NCBI RefSeq assembly: GCF_030445035.2
Contig: NC_080677.1
Location: forward strand, 23,509,513-23,573,512
DNA from: Dasypus novemcinctus
Lineage: Eukaryota; Chordata; Mammalia; Cingulata; Dasypodidae
Reading direction: 5' to 3'
DNA length: 64,000 bases
This document shows positions 12,185 to 22,942 of this stretch, piece by piece. Each line of letters opens with the position of its first letter. The stretch's first letter is position 1. Position numbers and translations under genes: made by a program. The notes under the pieces were generated by a model. It made no database searches. It saw nothing but the letters and a program-made list of their open reading frames with translations, and had not been told where the DNA came from.

Positions 12185-13210
12185 TTGTGTGAACATATAT
12201 TTAATAAAATTTCCATCTCAGACACTCCCAAGAATACCATCCAGTTGGATTAATCACATTCACAATGTTGCGCTACTTTCACCACCCTCCATTACCAGAA
12301 CTTTCCCGTTGCCCCAAACAGAAACCCTACAGGCATTATGCAATAACTCCCCATCTCCCCTCCCACTTATCTGGTAACCTGTATTTGTCTTTCTGTCTAT
12401 AATAATTTGCATAATTCTGCCTATTTCATATAAGTGGAATTACATAGTATCTGTCTGTTTCTGATTTATTTCACCCTGTATGATGTGGTCAAGGTTTATT
12501 CATGTAGTGGCATGTGTCAGGACTTCATTCCTTTTTATGATTGAGGAGTATTTCATAATATGCATACAGTACATTCTATTTATCCATTATCTGCTTGGTT
12601 ACTTGGGTTGCTTCCACCTTTTGGCTGCTGTGAATAATGCTTCTACGAAATTGGTGTGCAAATATCTGTTTGAGTCCCTGCTTTTAATTCTCTTGAGTAT
12701 ACACCTAGAAGTGGGATTGCCAGGTCATATGGTAGTTCTGTGTTCAACCTTTTTTTTTTAGGAATTGCTAGCTGTTTTCCATAGTGGTTGCTCCATTTAC
12801 ATTCCCACCAACAATGTACAAGGTTCCTGTTTCTCTGCGTCCTTGTGAACTCTTGTTATTTTCTTTCTTTTTTTTTTTTTAATAATAGCCATTCAGGTGG
12901 GTGTGAGGTAGTATCTAATTGTGGTTTTGATTTGCATTTTCCTAATGTCCAGCAATTTTGAGCGTCTTTTAATGTGCTTGTTGGCCTTTTGTTTATCTTA
13001 TTTGGAGAAATGGCTATTCAAGTCCTTTTCCCATTTTTTAATTGGGTTATTTGCCTTTTTGTTGTTGAGTTGTAGGATTTTTAAAACAGAATGTTAAACC
13101 CTTATCAGATATTTTCTCCTATTCTTTTGGTTGTCATTTCAAATATTTTCTCCTATTCTTTTGGTTGTCATTTCACATTCTTGATAATGCACAAATCTCT
13201 CCTTTTTATG
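12185..13210 (-). mobile_element. L1 3' part, antisense
   Basis: The reverse strand has the typical distal L1 stretch: 'aagtgggattgccaggtcat', 'ttttccatagtggttgctcc', 'cattcccaccaacaatgtac' and 'gattttgatttgcattttcc' are its antisense. Open frames at 12,480-12,761 are by-products. Confidence 0.8.
13109..13175. repeat. perfect tandem duplication, 34-bp period
   Basis: The 33-bp string beginning atattttctcctattctttt occurs at 13,109-13,141 and again, identically, at 13,143-13,175, inside the old antisense L1. Confidence 0.95.
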
Positions 13211-13479
13211 TAATGAACTATTGTCCTAAACTCTAGTTTCTCTCTATTACTATGGGAGAGGGGGCCGAGAGTAGGAGTAGGTTTAGTGAGTGGTTCCTAT
13301 AAGGGATAAGGAGGTAAAAAGGCCTACAGAGATGTGTATACATTTTTTAATGTTAAGATTTATCCATGTTTCGTTTTCTTGAAAGACGGTTTTCAAAAGT
13401 AGAATTACTTGTGCAATTGGATATGTTGTCATTTTTTAAAGGTGCTTAATTTTGTCAAATGTTTTTTTAAAGGCTTGTG

Positions 13480-13835
13480 TTAAGGTTTACTAGGAAAACA
13501 GCCTTTAGGAGATATGTGTGTGTGTGTGTGTATGTATGTACATAATGTGAGAATTTTTGTAGGAGTTAACTCACGTGCCTGTGGGGATTGGCAAGTCTGA
13601 ATTCCATAGCACAGGCTTCAATTTTGGAACTACAGTGAAGGTTTCTGACTGCCCCAGAAGAAGCTGACTGGCTGAAGTAGAGATAGAAATTCTTTTCTCA
13701 CTGCTGAAATCATCAGGTTTTCCTTGAAGGCCTTCAATTTATTGAATGAGACTTTTCTCATTGCTTAAAGCAGTCTATTTTGTTGATTGTAGATGTGATC
13801 AGCCATAGATGTAGTCAACTTACTAATAATTTAAA
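13480..13835. repeat. probable interspersed repeat with a (TG)n stretch
   Basis: 'ggtttactaggaaaacagcc', 'gaactacagtgaaggtttct' and 'cttgaaggccttcaatttat' look like a common mammalian interspersed repeat that I cannot name with confidence. A (tg)n run occurs at 13,515-13,532. Confidence 0.4.
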
Positions 13836-13839
13836 TTTT

Positions 13840-14260
13840 TTTCTGAGTCCTATGTCTTTAATTTTATGTGCACAAATATGTTGATTGCTTTCTTTGTGAT
13901 TTCTTCTATTGCTTTTAAGTTGAATGGACAGTCCTTTTCCCTCCAAAGACTTGGAAATAATTAGTTCCAGTTTCTTCTAGATTTTCTATAGTTTAACTCT
14001 TAATACTTCATTTTAGTCCCCTTGAAACTTGCTTTGATACATAGAATGAGATGAAGCTTTAAACTCTCTTCTTCCTACCACAAATTTGGTAGTCCCCTTT
14101 CCCAGCACCAAATAATAATTTCCTATCCCATTATTTGGTTATACATCCTTTAAAATGTGTTAAATTCTTTTGTAATAGGATCTCTTTCTGGATTATCCAT
14201 TGTTTCATTGATAGGTTTATTTCTTTATATTTAAAGATCACTTTATATTTTAATATAAAA
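13840..14260 (-). repeat. probable old L1 ORF2 fragment, antisense
   Basis: Text such as 'cccagcaccaaataataatt' and 'gacagtccttttccctccaa' resembles the antisense of the region where L1 ORF2 carries the conserved 'TKWCW'-like stretch. Strongly decayed. Confidence 0.4.
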
Positions 14261-14619
14261 AATCTTTTATTTCTTGCTTTCTGGAGAATACCTAATACAT
14301 ATCATTTTGTCTGAAGGGTAATAAAACACAAATGAAAGTTGTAATATGTCAATTTGGGCCTGGAATGGATCTTAGCAATTATACAGTTCAGTAGTTTTTA
14401 ACTTATTGGAGAAAAGGGGGAGAAGCATATCAGAATTATACTGTTAAGTTTTTTTGTTTTTTTAAAAACATATTTTTAATAATCACTCCATACTTCTTAT
14501 TTTCTGGACTCCAGTGAGGGTGAGGTGGGTCTATGAAACATTTTTCTAAGTGAGTGTAGTGGGTTTTTTTTTCATCTGACATTTAAAAACAGTGACAAAG
14601 TCCAGCCTTCCCATTTTAT
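14261..14619. other. non-coding, no gene seen
   Basis: AT-rich, with short T-runs and a (tttta)n stretch next to the following SINE. Nothing else is recognised. Confidence 0.5.
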
Positions 14620-15006
14620 TTTATTTTATTTTATTTATTTTATTTTTTTTAAAGATTTATTTATTTAATTTCCCCCCCTCCCCTGGTTGTCTGTTCTTGG
14701 TGTCTATTTGCTGCGTCTTGTTTCTTTGTCCGCTTCTGTTGTCGTCAGTGGCACGGGAAGTGTGGGCGGCGCCATTCCTGGGCAGGCTGCTCTTTCTTTT
14801 TACGCTGGGCGGCTTTCCTCACGGGCACACTCCTTGCGCATGGGGCTGCCCCACGCGGGGGACACCCTTGCGTGGCACGGCACTCCTTGCGCGCATCAGC
14901 GCTGCGCATGGCCAGCTCCACACGAGTCAAGGAGGCCCGGGGTTTGAACCGCGGACCTCCCATGTGGTAGACGGACGCCCTAACCACTGGGCCAAAGTCC
15001 GTTTTC
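14620..15006 (-). mobile_element. DAS-SINE, full length, antisense
   Basis: Runs from the reversed A-tail (tttattttttttaaagattt) to the reversed head (gggccaaagtccgttttccc). A perfect 14-bp target duplication ccttcccattttat lies at 14,606-14,619 and 15,007-15,020. High similarity to the copies at 27,322 and 46,533 suggests a young subfamily. Confidence 0.93.
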
Positions 15007-15020
15007 CCTTCCCATTTTAT

Positions 15021-15339
15021 AGTTGAAGAATTTCAGAAGAGGCCCAGAAGTTCCTGGACTTGGTTGAGATTTTATTTCTTATTTCAGTGGTAGAGATGGG
15101 TGGAATTCTACTTTTAGGGGGATTGAAATTTTCCTTATTGGAAATATTAAGAAAATTTTAAATGTATACCTAGACACAGTTTCATATTGTTCCAGTACTT
15201 TTTATTAGATTTCAGATTTGCTCAGAGATATATCAGCTCCCTGGTATAAATGCCAAGTTCTTTATTGAAATGCTTTATAATATTTCTTTGTTCCAGTGGT
15301 GTGGCTTTTTTTCTGCATTTGATCACTAATAGGCATTTT
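15021..15339. other. non-coding, no gene seen
   Basis: No recognisable repeat or frame. Confidence 0.4.
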
Positions 15340-15640
15340 AATTTTTTTAATAGTGGTAACATATATGAGAAATTTGCCATTTTAGTTGTTTTTAAGTGTG
15401 CAATTCAGTGGCATTAATTATATTTACAGAGTTGTACAATCATCACTATCATTCATTACCAAAACTTTTTTCTTATCCCAATCAGAAACTCTGTACCCAT
15501 CATGCAGTAATGCCCCATTTCTCTCTCCTTCTAGCTCCTTGTCACCTCTTATCTATCATCTGCTCCTATTCTAGATATTTTATATAAATGGAATCATATA
15601 GTATTTGTGCTTTTATTTGGCATAATAATTGACATCTTTT
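15340..15640 (-). repeat. old L1 3' fragment, antisense
   Basis: 'agtgtgcaattcagtggcat', 'gttgtacaatcatcactatc' and 'tatataaatggaatcatata' are the antisense of a conserved L1 3'-UTR segment found in many mammals. Confidence 0.65.
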
Positions 15641-15935
15641 TAAAGAAACAGGATTAAGGTTCTTTTGGGGACTCATGTACCGAGAGCTGAGAAGAAGGAA
15701 CTCTAATGGGGGCCTCTCTGCTATTCTTTAGGGAAGGCTTTGAAAGTATGAGTGGGGGCTATATTCAAGCGGTGAAGGGATCTTTTGAGGATGGGGAGCC
15801 ACTGTTATGATTACTCATCCTTCTCCAAGGATAAGGAAAGTTCAGGTAATATGTAGGGGAGTTGGCACCTTACCTGGTATCAAGTTTCCTCAGGTATAGT
15901 CTGTTGGTTTTAGCTCTGTAAGCGTTTTAAAACAA
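15641..15935. other. non-coding, no gene seen
   Basis: Apparently single-copy sequence with balanced composition. I looked here for the missing upstream HERPUD2 exons and found none. Confidence 0.4.
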
Positions 15936-16313
15936 TTTTTTAAAAAGATTTATTTTTTACGTATTTCTCCCTGCCACCCCTCCCTCATTGTTTTGTGCTT
16001 GCTGTCTCCTTTCTGTCTCTGTTATGTGCTTGTCTTCTTTTTAGGAGGTGCCGGAAACTGAACCCAGAACTTCCCATGTGGGAGGGAGGCATGCAATGGC
16101 TTGAGCCACCTCCGCTCCTCCTTGTTGTGTCTCTCATTGTGTTTCCTTGTTGTGTCTCTTCCTTGCGTCATCTTGTTGTGTCAGGTTGCTGTGCCAGCCC
16201 GTCACATCTGCTTGCTGTCTTGCTGATCTTCTTTAGGAGGCACTGGGAACCAGACCTCGACCCTCCCATGTGGTAGGTGGGTACCCAACTGCTTGAGTCA
16301 CATCTGTTTACCT
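15936..16313 (-). mobile_element. Dimeric tRNA-derived SINE, antisense
   Basis: Two reversed tRNA-like heads can be read: one ending around 16,115 (cttgagccacctccgctcc) and one around 16,305 (cttgagtcacatctgttta). Each is preceded by a reversed B-box region. It is related to the DAS family but built of two short units. Confidence 0.75.
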
Positions 16314-16358
16314 CTGGAAGCTTTTCTAAATTAACTTTCTATAAACATTTATTGCCAG

Positions 16359-16768
16359 TTAAAAAATTTTTTTTAAAATTATTTATTTATTTCTCTCCTC
16401 CTGGCCCTCCTCACCCCTGTTGTCTGCTGTCTGTGTCCATTTGCTGTGTGTTCTTCTGTGTCCACTTGCATCTTGTCAGTGGCACTGGGAATCTTTGTCT
16501 CATTTTGTTGCATCATCTTGCTGTGTCTGCTCTCCATGTGTGTGGCACCACTCCTGGGCAGGCTGCGCTTTTTTTCACGTGGGACGGCTCTCCTTGTGCA
16601 TGGGGCTCCCCTGTGCGGGGGATACCCCAGTATGGCAGGGCATTCCTTGCACACATCAGCACTGTGCATCGGCCAGCTTACCATGTGGGTCAGGAGGCCC
16701 TGGGTTTGAACCCTGGGCCTCCTAGATGGTAGGCAGATGCTCTATCAGTTGAGCCAAATCCGCTTCCC
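16359..16768 (-). mobile_element. DAS-SINE, full length, antisense
   Basis: Ends in gagccaaatccgcttccc. Flanks ttattgccagtt (16,347-16,358) and ttattgccaatt (16,769-16,780) form a target duplication with one mismatch. Confidence 0.9.
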
Positions 16769-17024
16769 TTATTGCCAATTATATGTTAAGTTGTCTTTAA
16801 AATATAAAATTAAAGTAGTTTGGATGAACTAAATTAATGTCAGCTAAAGATAAAATTTAAGTAATGTGAGTAAAAGGAGAGGTAATAAATTCACAAATTT
16901 TGTTTTACTTATATATTACCTCTTGTTATCCTTGATACATGTAAATTTAAACCCATCTCTCATTACATACTTTGAAGTCATGTTTGGAGTTAGGGATAGG
17001 AGAGAGTAAAAATAAAAATCGCTA

Positions 17025-17155
17025 ACATTTACTGAATATTGAATAACAATCATATGAGGAAGATTCTATTATTAGCTCCATTCTATAGGTGAGGAAACAG
17101 GTATAAAGAAATGAAGTGTGGCCTTTCCCAAGTCATACTGACTTAGAAGTTTTTT
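17025..17155 (-). repeat. MIR fragment, antisense
   Basis: 'tctattattagctccattct', 'aggtgaggaaacaggtataa' and 'cccaagtcatactgacttag' are the reversed MIR core. Diverged. The flanks 16,781-17,024 and 17,156-17,645 hold nothing that I recognise. Confidence 0.6.
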
Positions 17156-17645
17156 CCTATTTTAAAAAATCATGTATAAAAATGCATATCTTGTTTCTTT
17201 AACTAAAAAATATTTTATAGGTCTTTGTAAATGATTTTTTATTTTACAGTTATTAGCTGTTGTATTTAAAATAAATTTTTTAAAAAGTAAAATTTCATTC
17301 AACTTCAAAAAATAAAAGACAAAAAGGCAGCTTAACAAAACATGGAAGGATTTCTTTAAAAATTTCTGTCCAGGCTCATTGATCTCATTTAATCCTAACA
17401 ACTAATCATTTGTTCTCCAGTGTTCAGAAAGACACATAAATGAACGTAGATTAGTTACATCACATGACCAAGATCTCCTTGTTAATGAAGAAAATGAAAA
17501 AAAAAAAGTGTAATCATATTCATATCTCAGAAAACATTAAATCCGATATGTTTTTAGCTTTTTAGCATTGATATAGTACCTTCTTTGCCTTTGGTACAAA
17601 AATATTACAGTATTGTTTACTGTAGTTTATAAGTTAAATTAGTTT

Positions 17646-17974
17646 TGTTTTTTTTTTTTTTTTTTTTGGTATGTACCAGGGCCAAGGATTGAACTTGGGT
17701 ACCTTGTAAGTGGAAGCTGACTCTCAACCACTGAGTCACATCAGCTCCCCTGAGTTGGTCTTTTTGTTGATTTGCTTGTTTTTTTTTTTTTAGGAGGCAC
17801 TGGGCACCAAACCCCAGATGAAGCTCTCCTGTGAAAAGCAGGCGCTCAACCATTTGAGCCACATCTGCTCCCTGGTTGTGCTTTTTTTTTTGAAGCACCA
17901 GAGGCGATGATTTAACCTGGGACCTCGCTTGTGGGAAGCCAGTGCTCAACCACTGAGCCACATCGGCTCTTTCC
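17646..17974 (-). mobile_element. Tandem trio of tRNA-only SINE units, antisense
   Basis: Three short units follow each other. Each is a poly(T) run (reversed tail) and a tRNA-like head with B box and A box but no DAS body: 17,646-17,750, about 17,779-17,872 and about 17,881-17,974. Each ends with a variant of 'ctgagccacatcagctccc'. A reverse-strand frame runs through all three (17,617-17,994) and carries a repeated 'GADVAQ' translation, a sign of the repeat and not of a protein. Confidence 0.8.
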
Positions 17975-18417
17975 CCTGCTGTATTTTTAATCATTTTCTA
18001 TTACTAATGTAAAATACCATTTGATTAGGTCCCCTATTCCTCAAATATTTTTTCTTGAAGTATACATTAGAGTTTTGGTTAATAGTTCTTTAGGAGAATG
18101 TACTTAAAATGAAAATGTTTTGGACTCTGTGTTGAAATGAGAAGATAACAAATACACAGATTTGCTATACAGTTTGTGGATGGCTTGCTTTATTTTCCCA
18201 TTAAAACTGGGCTGAAGTGTTAGTTATTGTAAACACTTTGGCTTAAGGTTATATTATGTAAGCCATAATATCTTATTTACAGAATGTTGAAAAATGTATT
18301 TCTCTTTTCAGTAAGATTTAATACATTTTGTTAATGGATGATTTGTAGTTTAGAAATGAAATTTCAGAGGACTGCTTTCAACTTCTAGAACATTAAAATA
18401 CTTTCTCTTTATTGTAG
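17975..18417 (+). other. HERPUD2: HERPUD2 intron sequence upstream of first visible exon
   Basis: Non-coding. It ends in a pyrimidine-rich stretch (ctttctctttattgtag) that serves as the acceptor for the exon at 18,418. No earlier exon is visible here. Confidence 0.6.
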
Positions 18418-18540
18418 AAATGTAGACAACCAATTCCCTGGGCAGGGTATTCCGGCTGGATTCCCAGTGTATCCTGCTTTCAGCCCATTGCAGATGCTGT
18501 GGTGGCATCAGATGTATGCTCATCAGTATTATATGCAATA
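18418..18540 (+). CDS. HERPUD2: HERPUD2 coding exon (Pro/aromatic-rich linker)
   Basis: HERPUD2 is an ER-membrane protein of the HERP family and a paralogue of HERPUD1, which works in ER-associated degradation with HRD1-type ligases. This exon reads NVDNQFPGQGIPAGFPVY, then PAFSPLQMLWWHQMYAHQYY, followed by MQ. The first base completes a Gly codon from the previous exon and the last two bases (ta) begin a Tyr codon. Acceptor ttgtag and donor gtaagt are canonical. Against a family length of about 406 residues, it starts near residue 165. The N-terminal ubiquitin-like domain is encoded further upstream and is not visible here. Confidence 0.93.
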
Positions 18541-19439
18541 GTAAGTTAATTCAAATTCATTTTTCAGTTATTCATTATGTTATTTGTTTTATTTTTGTTT
18601 TTATCCTAAGTAAGTTGATTTGGAATTTCATTTGGTGGTGTATTTTCATTGGTATTTAAAATTATTATGAAAAGGAATTCTCAAACATCTCAGCAGATAA
18701 TTTATTATAAAGTATTTGGCTAAATGAAGAGTTTACAGTTCAAAACTAAGCCTACTCTCAGCTTCTTCCTTTCCTCTAATTAAGCAACATTCAGCAAGGT
18801 TTAGTATAATATTTTGTATACTTAAGAGGAGAAAACAAAGTTTCACTAGTAGGCAGTAAATCTACATGAAGAGATAGGAGACAGAATGAAAAAGGAAATG
18901 GAAGAATCATGTCAGTGGGGCTCAGATCTATGTAGGGTTTAGTTATGCCTATGTGCTTACTGGACTGTCAGTATTTTAGAAATTCTTGATTTTGATGAAT
19001 GTGGAACAAACAGTCTTAGCACCAAGTACAGTTTCTTGACCTTTATTATCCTGAACTTATGTGTTCACTTAACATGGACTAGCTTCTTAATGTTCTTCTT
19101 TCCTTGGTTTTTTTGTCTGTTAGTCTCTTTATTCTTTATTTTCTGATCATTATTTTTCTGTCCTTTTGATAGCCTTATTTTTTCCCCCTTTTTTCTTCTA
19201 AATGGTAACATTCCTTACTCAGTTCAACAGACATTTGTATACTAACTGGGTGTCTTACGGATCTCAGTCTGGTAGGGAAGACAGGATTCAGTCCTGGGTC
19301 AGTCCCCTTGGATTTCTTTCACAGTGTTAGTTGTTAGCTATCTGTGGATGACTTCCAGTTTTTCATCTCCTGCTGTGTTTAATCCTATACCTTCATTTAA
19401 TTGTTGGAAGAATTCCAAAGGGATGTTTGTGTTTAGTCT

Positions 19440-19930
19440 CTAAAATTTGACCTCTCCATTCTAAGTGCATTCTCCTTCCTAACTTTTTTGCTTTCTCTTC
19501 TTAATTATCATACAAGCTCTGCATTTTAATCAACTTTGATTCTGATTCTGGCTTCTGTTATTCCTGAACTCAGTAATTTATCAAGATGAGCTGATATGAT
19601 GTCTCTGGCTTCTGCCCTTTATATCCTGCTTCCAATGTTTTTACATCTTTTCATATTTTAGACCTGCTTTACTGCAATAGCTCTTCCTCCTTTTAGGCTC
19701 TTTACTAAATTTCATCTTGTATAAAACTTTCAGATTAGCATTGTTAATACGGATTTGGATCTTTCGTCCTCCATCTCCCAAAATATCTGGTGGCTCTCTT
19801 GCCTATTGTGTGAAGTTTAAACCCTCAACCTTCCTCCAGACTTTTCCCCATAAAGCTGACCTTTATGAGCCTCATATCCTAATTATCTCTTTTATAACCC
19901 ATTTGCCAAGACAAGCTGTTTGTACCTTAT
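19440..19930 (+). repeat. probable L2 LINE fragment
   Basis: The order 'aatatctggtggctctcttg', 'gtttaaaccctcaaccttcc', 'cccataaagctgacctttat' resembles the translated 3' part of an L2-type LINE. Very diverged. Confidence 0.45.
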
Positions 19931-19944
19931 AAATTGCTGTAGTA

Positions 19945-20095
19945 ATAGTTGAGTGACTTATGGGTGCTCAGTACTTTGCTGGGAGCTTTACATCCCTTGT
20001 CTCATTTATAAACCTCATGAGAACTGTGTGAGTTGTAGTTTGCTACTAAATCAACCTCCATTTCTCACCTTTAAAATGAAATAACTCTCCTATGT
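19945..20095 (-). repeat. MIR-like fragment, antisense
   Basis: 'gctcagtactttgctgggag' ... 'ccttgtctcatttataaacc' ... 'tcaacctccatttctcacct' follows the reversed MIR core. Confidence 0.5.
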
Positions 20096-20672
20096 ATTAG
20101 AATATCCAAGAATTAAGAAATGTTTTGAAAACTAAAAGGCCCTATACAGATACAAGGTATCTTGTATGTAATATAAGCCTGGCTTGAGGTTCAAGAGTAG
20201 TTATATGGGATCTCTTTGATATTTTAAAAATCATTTGTCATTGACAGTAGCCATGCAGGGTAAATAATATGGATTTTTAGGCAGATCCTTTACAACATGT
20301 GTCTTTTGGGGAGGAGGAGGTGGTGGTGAGGCAGGGGGTATTCATCCTATGTAGAGTAACAAAAGTGGTACTTGGTGAAAAGGTAGTAGAAGAGAGAAAA
20401 ACTAGTGATGAGTATAAGCTATTCTTATCTCTTCTACCTCTCCCCTACCTCTTTAGACTGATAGGCTAAGAGAACATTCATTGAGCTATATCTACAGCCA
20501 TCAATCTTGGCTCTACTTTTCCATTGGAATTTGTGCTTACCTAAAATATGTGGGGCAGGAGTTGTGATATACCATACTGGGTTTATGAAAAATGCATATG
20601 GCTCCTCAGGTATACAATATAGTATGGTAAAGTTTTTTTTCTTGTTAATACTTACTTTGGTGAATGTTTCAG

Positions 20673-20996
20673 TCAAGCTGCAGTTTCAGCTCAGGCCACG
20701 TCAAATGCCAACCCAGGTCAACCTACCGGTTCACAGCCTCTAAATATGGCACATGTTCCTGGAGAAGAACCCCCACCTGCTCCAAACATAGTGGCCCAAG
20801 AAAATCGACCTATGAATGAGAATGTTCAGATGAATGCACAGGGAGGTCCAGTGCTAAATGAAGAAGACTTCAATCGAGACTGGCTAGACTGGATGTACAC
20901 ATTCTCACGAGCTGCAATTCTCCTTAGTATTGTATACTTCTATTCTTCTTTTAGTCGGTTTATCATGGTAATGGGAGCCATGCTACTGGTTTATAT
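20673..20996 (+). CDS. HERPUD2: HERPUD2 coding exon with membrane hairpin
   Basis: The largest visible HERPUD2 exon. It completes the Tyr codon begun at 18,540 (ta|t) and reads QAAVSAQATSNANPGQPTGS, then a conserved acidic and Asn-rich stretch ending in NEEDFNRDWLDWMYTFSRA. A hydrophobic block follows (about 20,911-20,994, AAILLSIVYFYSS then SRFIMVMGAMLLVY), long enough for two short membrane segments. This fits the ER-membrane hairpin known for HERP proteins. Acceptor tttcag and donor gtgagt are canonical. The exon ends with 'at', giving an Ile codon with the next exon. Confidence 0.95.
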
Positions 20997-21581
20997 GTGA
21001 GTGATGTTTATTAACCTTTTGTAGTTCCTTTTAATTACTTTCTAAAACTGTTCAGCACTGTATGTAATATATGGTATTCAGTCAGGGAACGTTGACTGAA
21101 GGAATGTGAATGCTGAGCTTCACATAGCTGGCATGTTTCTGATGTCCAAAGCATGGAATAGGTTATGTTGGATAGGCATGGTTATCAGAACTGTTTAGAA
21201 GCAGATTTCTTTCCTTTGCTATCTTTTATATAAATTATTAATTCAGTTAGATACATCCTGTTAATTGCTTAGAACTTGAGGAAGTATACAGTATTGTCCT
21301 GCATAAGGATGTCCTTTTTAATTACATTTATCAACACAAAGTCCTATGGGTATAGGTCAGATGTTTTTATCAGTAGGCCAACTTTCTCTTCCCCCTTCTC
21401 CCCAAGAGGCAAAGACATATCTAGTTGAATTTCATTTTGAAAAACATAAAAAAGATTTTAAGTACTAATATATCTTAATAGAGTCAGTTAAGCCCACGAT
21501 AGACTTTTAGACTTTAATTGATTCTTATTTTGCAGTTACTGTTTTGAGAGGGATAGCGTCCTGGCCTGAAGTGAGAGATTT

Positions 21582-22841
21582 GGTCTTTTGGTGCAGAAGT
21601 AATTGCGGTTTTGCATTGTTGAAACTTGCCATTTGCCATTTGATATTGGCATACATTCTTAAATAAATATGGTTATGTTATATATCATTTTAATGTGCAT
21701 TTCTCACTTTATGGTTTTTTACTAGTGATTTATTACTTGCTCTCTATATTTATTTTAGACTATGGAAATCATGTTAGACAAAAAGCAAATTGGAGGGATT
21801 TTCTTATTTGAGTTCAAAATGGGTTGTAAAGCAGCAGAGACAACTCACAATATCAACAACACATTTGGCCAGGAACTGCCCATTAACTTACAGTGCAATT
21901 GTGGTTCAAGAAATTTTGTAAAGGAGACGAGAGCCTTGAAGATGAAGAGTGTAGTAGCAGGCTGTCGGAAGTAGACAACGACCAATTGAGAATAATCATC
22001 AAAGCTGAGCCTCTTAAACTACACAAGAAGTTGCCAAAGAACTCAACATCGACAATTCTATGGTCTTTGGTGTTTGAAGCAAAGTGGAAAGTTAAAAAAG
22101 CTGAGTAAGTGGGTGCCTCATGAGCTGACCAAAAATAAAAAAAATTGTCTTTTTGAAGTGTCGTCTTCTCTTATTCTATGCAACAACAATGGACCATTTC
22201 TTGATCAGATTGTGACGTGTGATGAAAAGTGGATTTTTTACAACTGGCAATGACCAGCTCCAGTGGTTGGACCAAGAAGAAATTCAAAAGCATTTCCCAA
22301 AGCCAAACTTGTACCCAAAAAGGTCATGGTCACCATTTGGTGGTCTGCTACCAGTCTGATCCACTACAGCTTTCAGAATCCTGGCAAAACTGTTAAATCT
22401 GAGAGGTATGTTCAGCAAGTCGATGAGTTGCACCAAAAACTGCAACACCTGCAGTCGGCATTGGTCAACAGAAAGGGCCCAATTCTTCTCCACGACAATG
22501 TCTGCTTGGATGTTGCAGAACCAACGCTTCAAAAGTTGAATGAGTTGGGCTACGAAGTTTTGCCTCTGACCTCTCACCAGCTGACTACCACTTCTTCAAA
22601 CATCTTGACAACTATTTGCAGGGAAAAAGCCTCTACAACCAGCAGGATGCAGAAAATGCTTTCCAAGAGTTTGTCGAATCCCAAAGGACGGAATTTTATG
22701 CTACAGGAATAAACTTATTTCTCATTGGCAAAAATGTGTTGATTTTAATGGTTCCTATTTTGATTAATAAAGGTGTGTTTGAGCCTAGTTATAATTTTAA
22801 ATTCACAGTTCAAAACCGCAATTCCTTTTGCACCAACCTAA
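21582..22841 (+). mobile_element. Hsmar1-like mariner DNA transposon, near full length
   Basis: The left end (tggtgcagaagtaattgcgg) and right end (accgcaattccttttgcacc, then aacctaa) are inverted copies of the mariner terminal repeat known from Hsmar1 and MADE1. The length, about 1.26 kb, is close to the full length of that family. The inside encodes a broken mariner transposase. The element sits in a HERPUD2 intron in gene orientation. The outermost bases of the left end are altered. Confidence 0.88.
21762..22712 (+). pseudogene. mariner transposase pseudogene (Hsmar1 group)
   Basis: A DDD mariner transposase spread over several frames. The start MEIMLDKKQIGGIFLFEF is at 21,762. A frameshift near 21,900 moves reading to WFKKFCKGDESLEDEE. 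Further on, IVTCDEKWIF carries the first catalytic Asp (codon 22,221-22,223) and ILLHDNVCLDVA the second (22,494-22,496). The third Asp is readable as DYHFF (22,583-22,585), but in another frame after a net loss of roughly five codons. The rest reaches AENAFQEFVESQRTEFYATG. In-frame stops and frameshifts rule out a working enzyme. The family is the one that gave rise to the transposase half of primate SETMAR. Confidence 0.88.
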
Positions 22842-22942
22842 TAGTTCCAATCATTTTTCTCTTTTAGGACACTAATGTTTTATAATGCTACAGATAAAAA
22901 TAACTGGGACTTATTATCTTTTTTCTTTATTTTACCGAACAG

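Larger units (their letters stand above)
18541..20672 (+). other. HERPUD2: HERPUD2 intron
   Basis: About 2.1 kb between donor gtaagt and acceptor tgtttcag. It holds a probable L2 fragment and a MIR fragment, listed separately. Open frames at 19,717-19,932 and 20,507-20,743 are non-coding; the second only runs into the next exon in another frame. Confidence 0.85.
20997..22942 (+). other. HERPUD2: HERPUD2 intron containing a mariner
   Basis: About 1.95 kb. The part 20,997-21,581 has no recognised repeat. A Hsmar1-like mariner fills 21,582-22,841. The intron ends in a long pyrimidine tract and 'accgaacag'. Confidence 0.85.

Noticed and set aside
11676-12377. 233-codon + strand frame
   Set aside because: It runs through an antisense DAS-SINE and old L1 text. 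The SINE gives similar 'SALRVCGATPGQ' type translations wherever it occurs.
16277-16732. 151-codon frame and other long frames within SINEs
   Set aside because: The GC-rich DAS body is open in several frames in most copies. These are repeat shadows, not genes.
17617-17994. 125-codon reverse frame with internal repeats
   Set aside because: It is the translation of three tandem tRNA-derived SINE heads and their tails.
7766-18417. Upstream HERPUD2 exons (ubiquitin-like domain, Ser-rich region)
   Set aside because: Scanned by eye for the Ser-rich and Gln-rich stretch expected just before 18,418 and for the ubiquitin-like fold. No exon with flanking splice sites was found.
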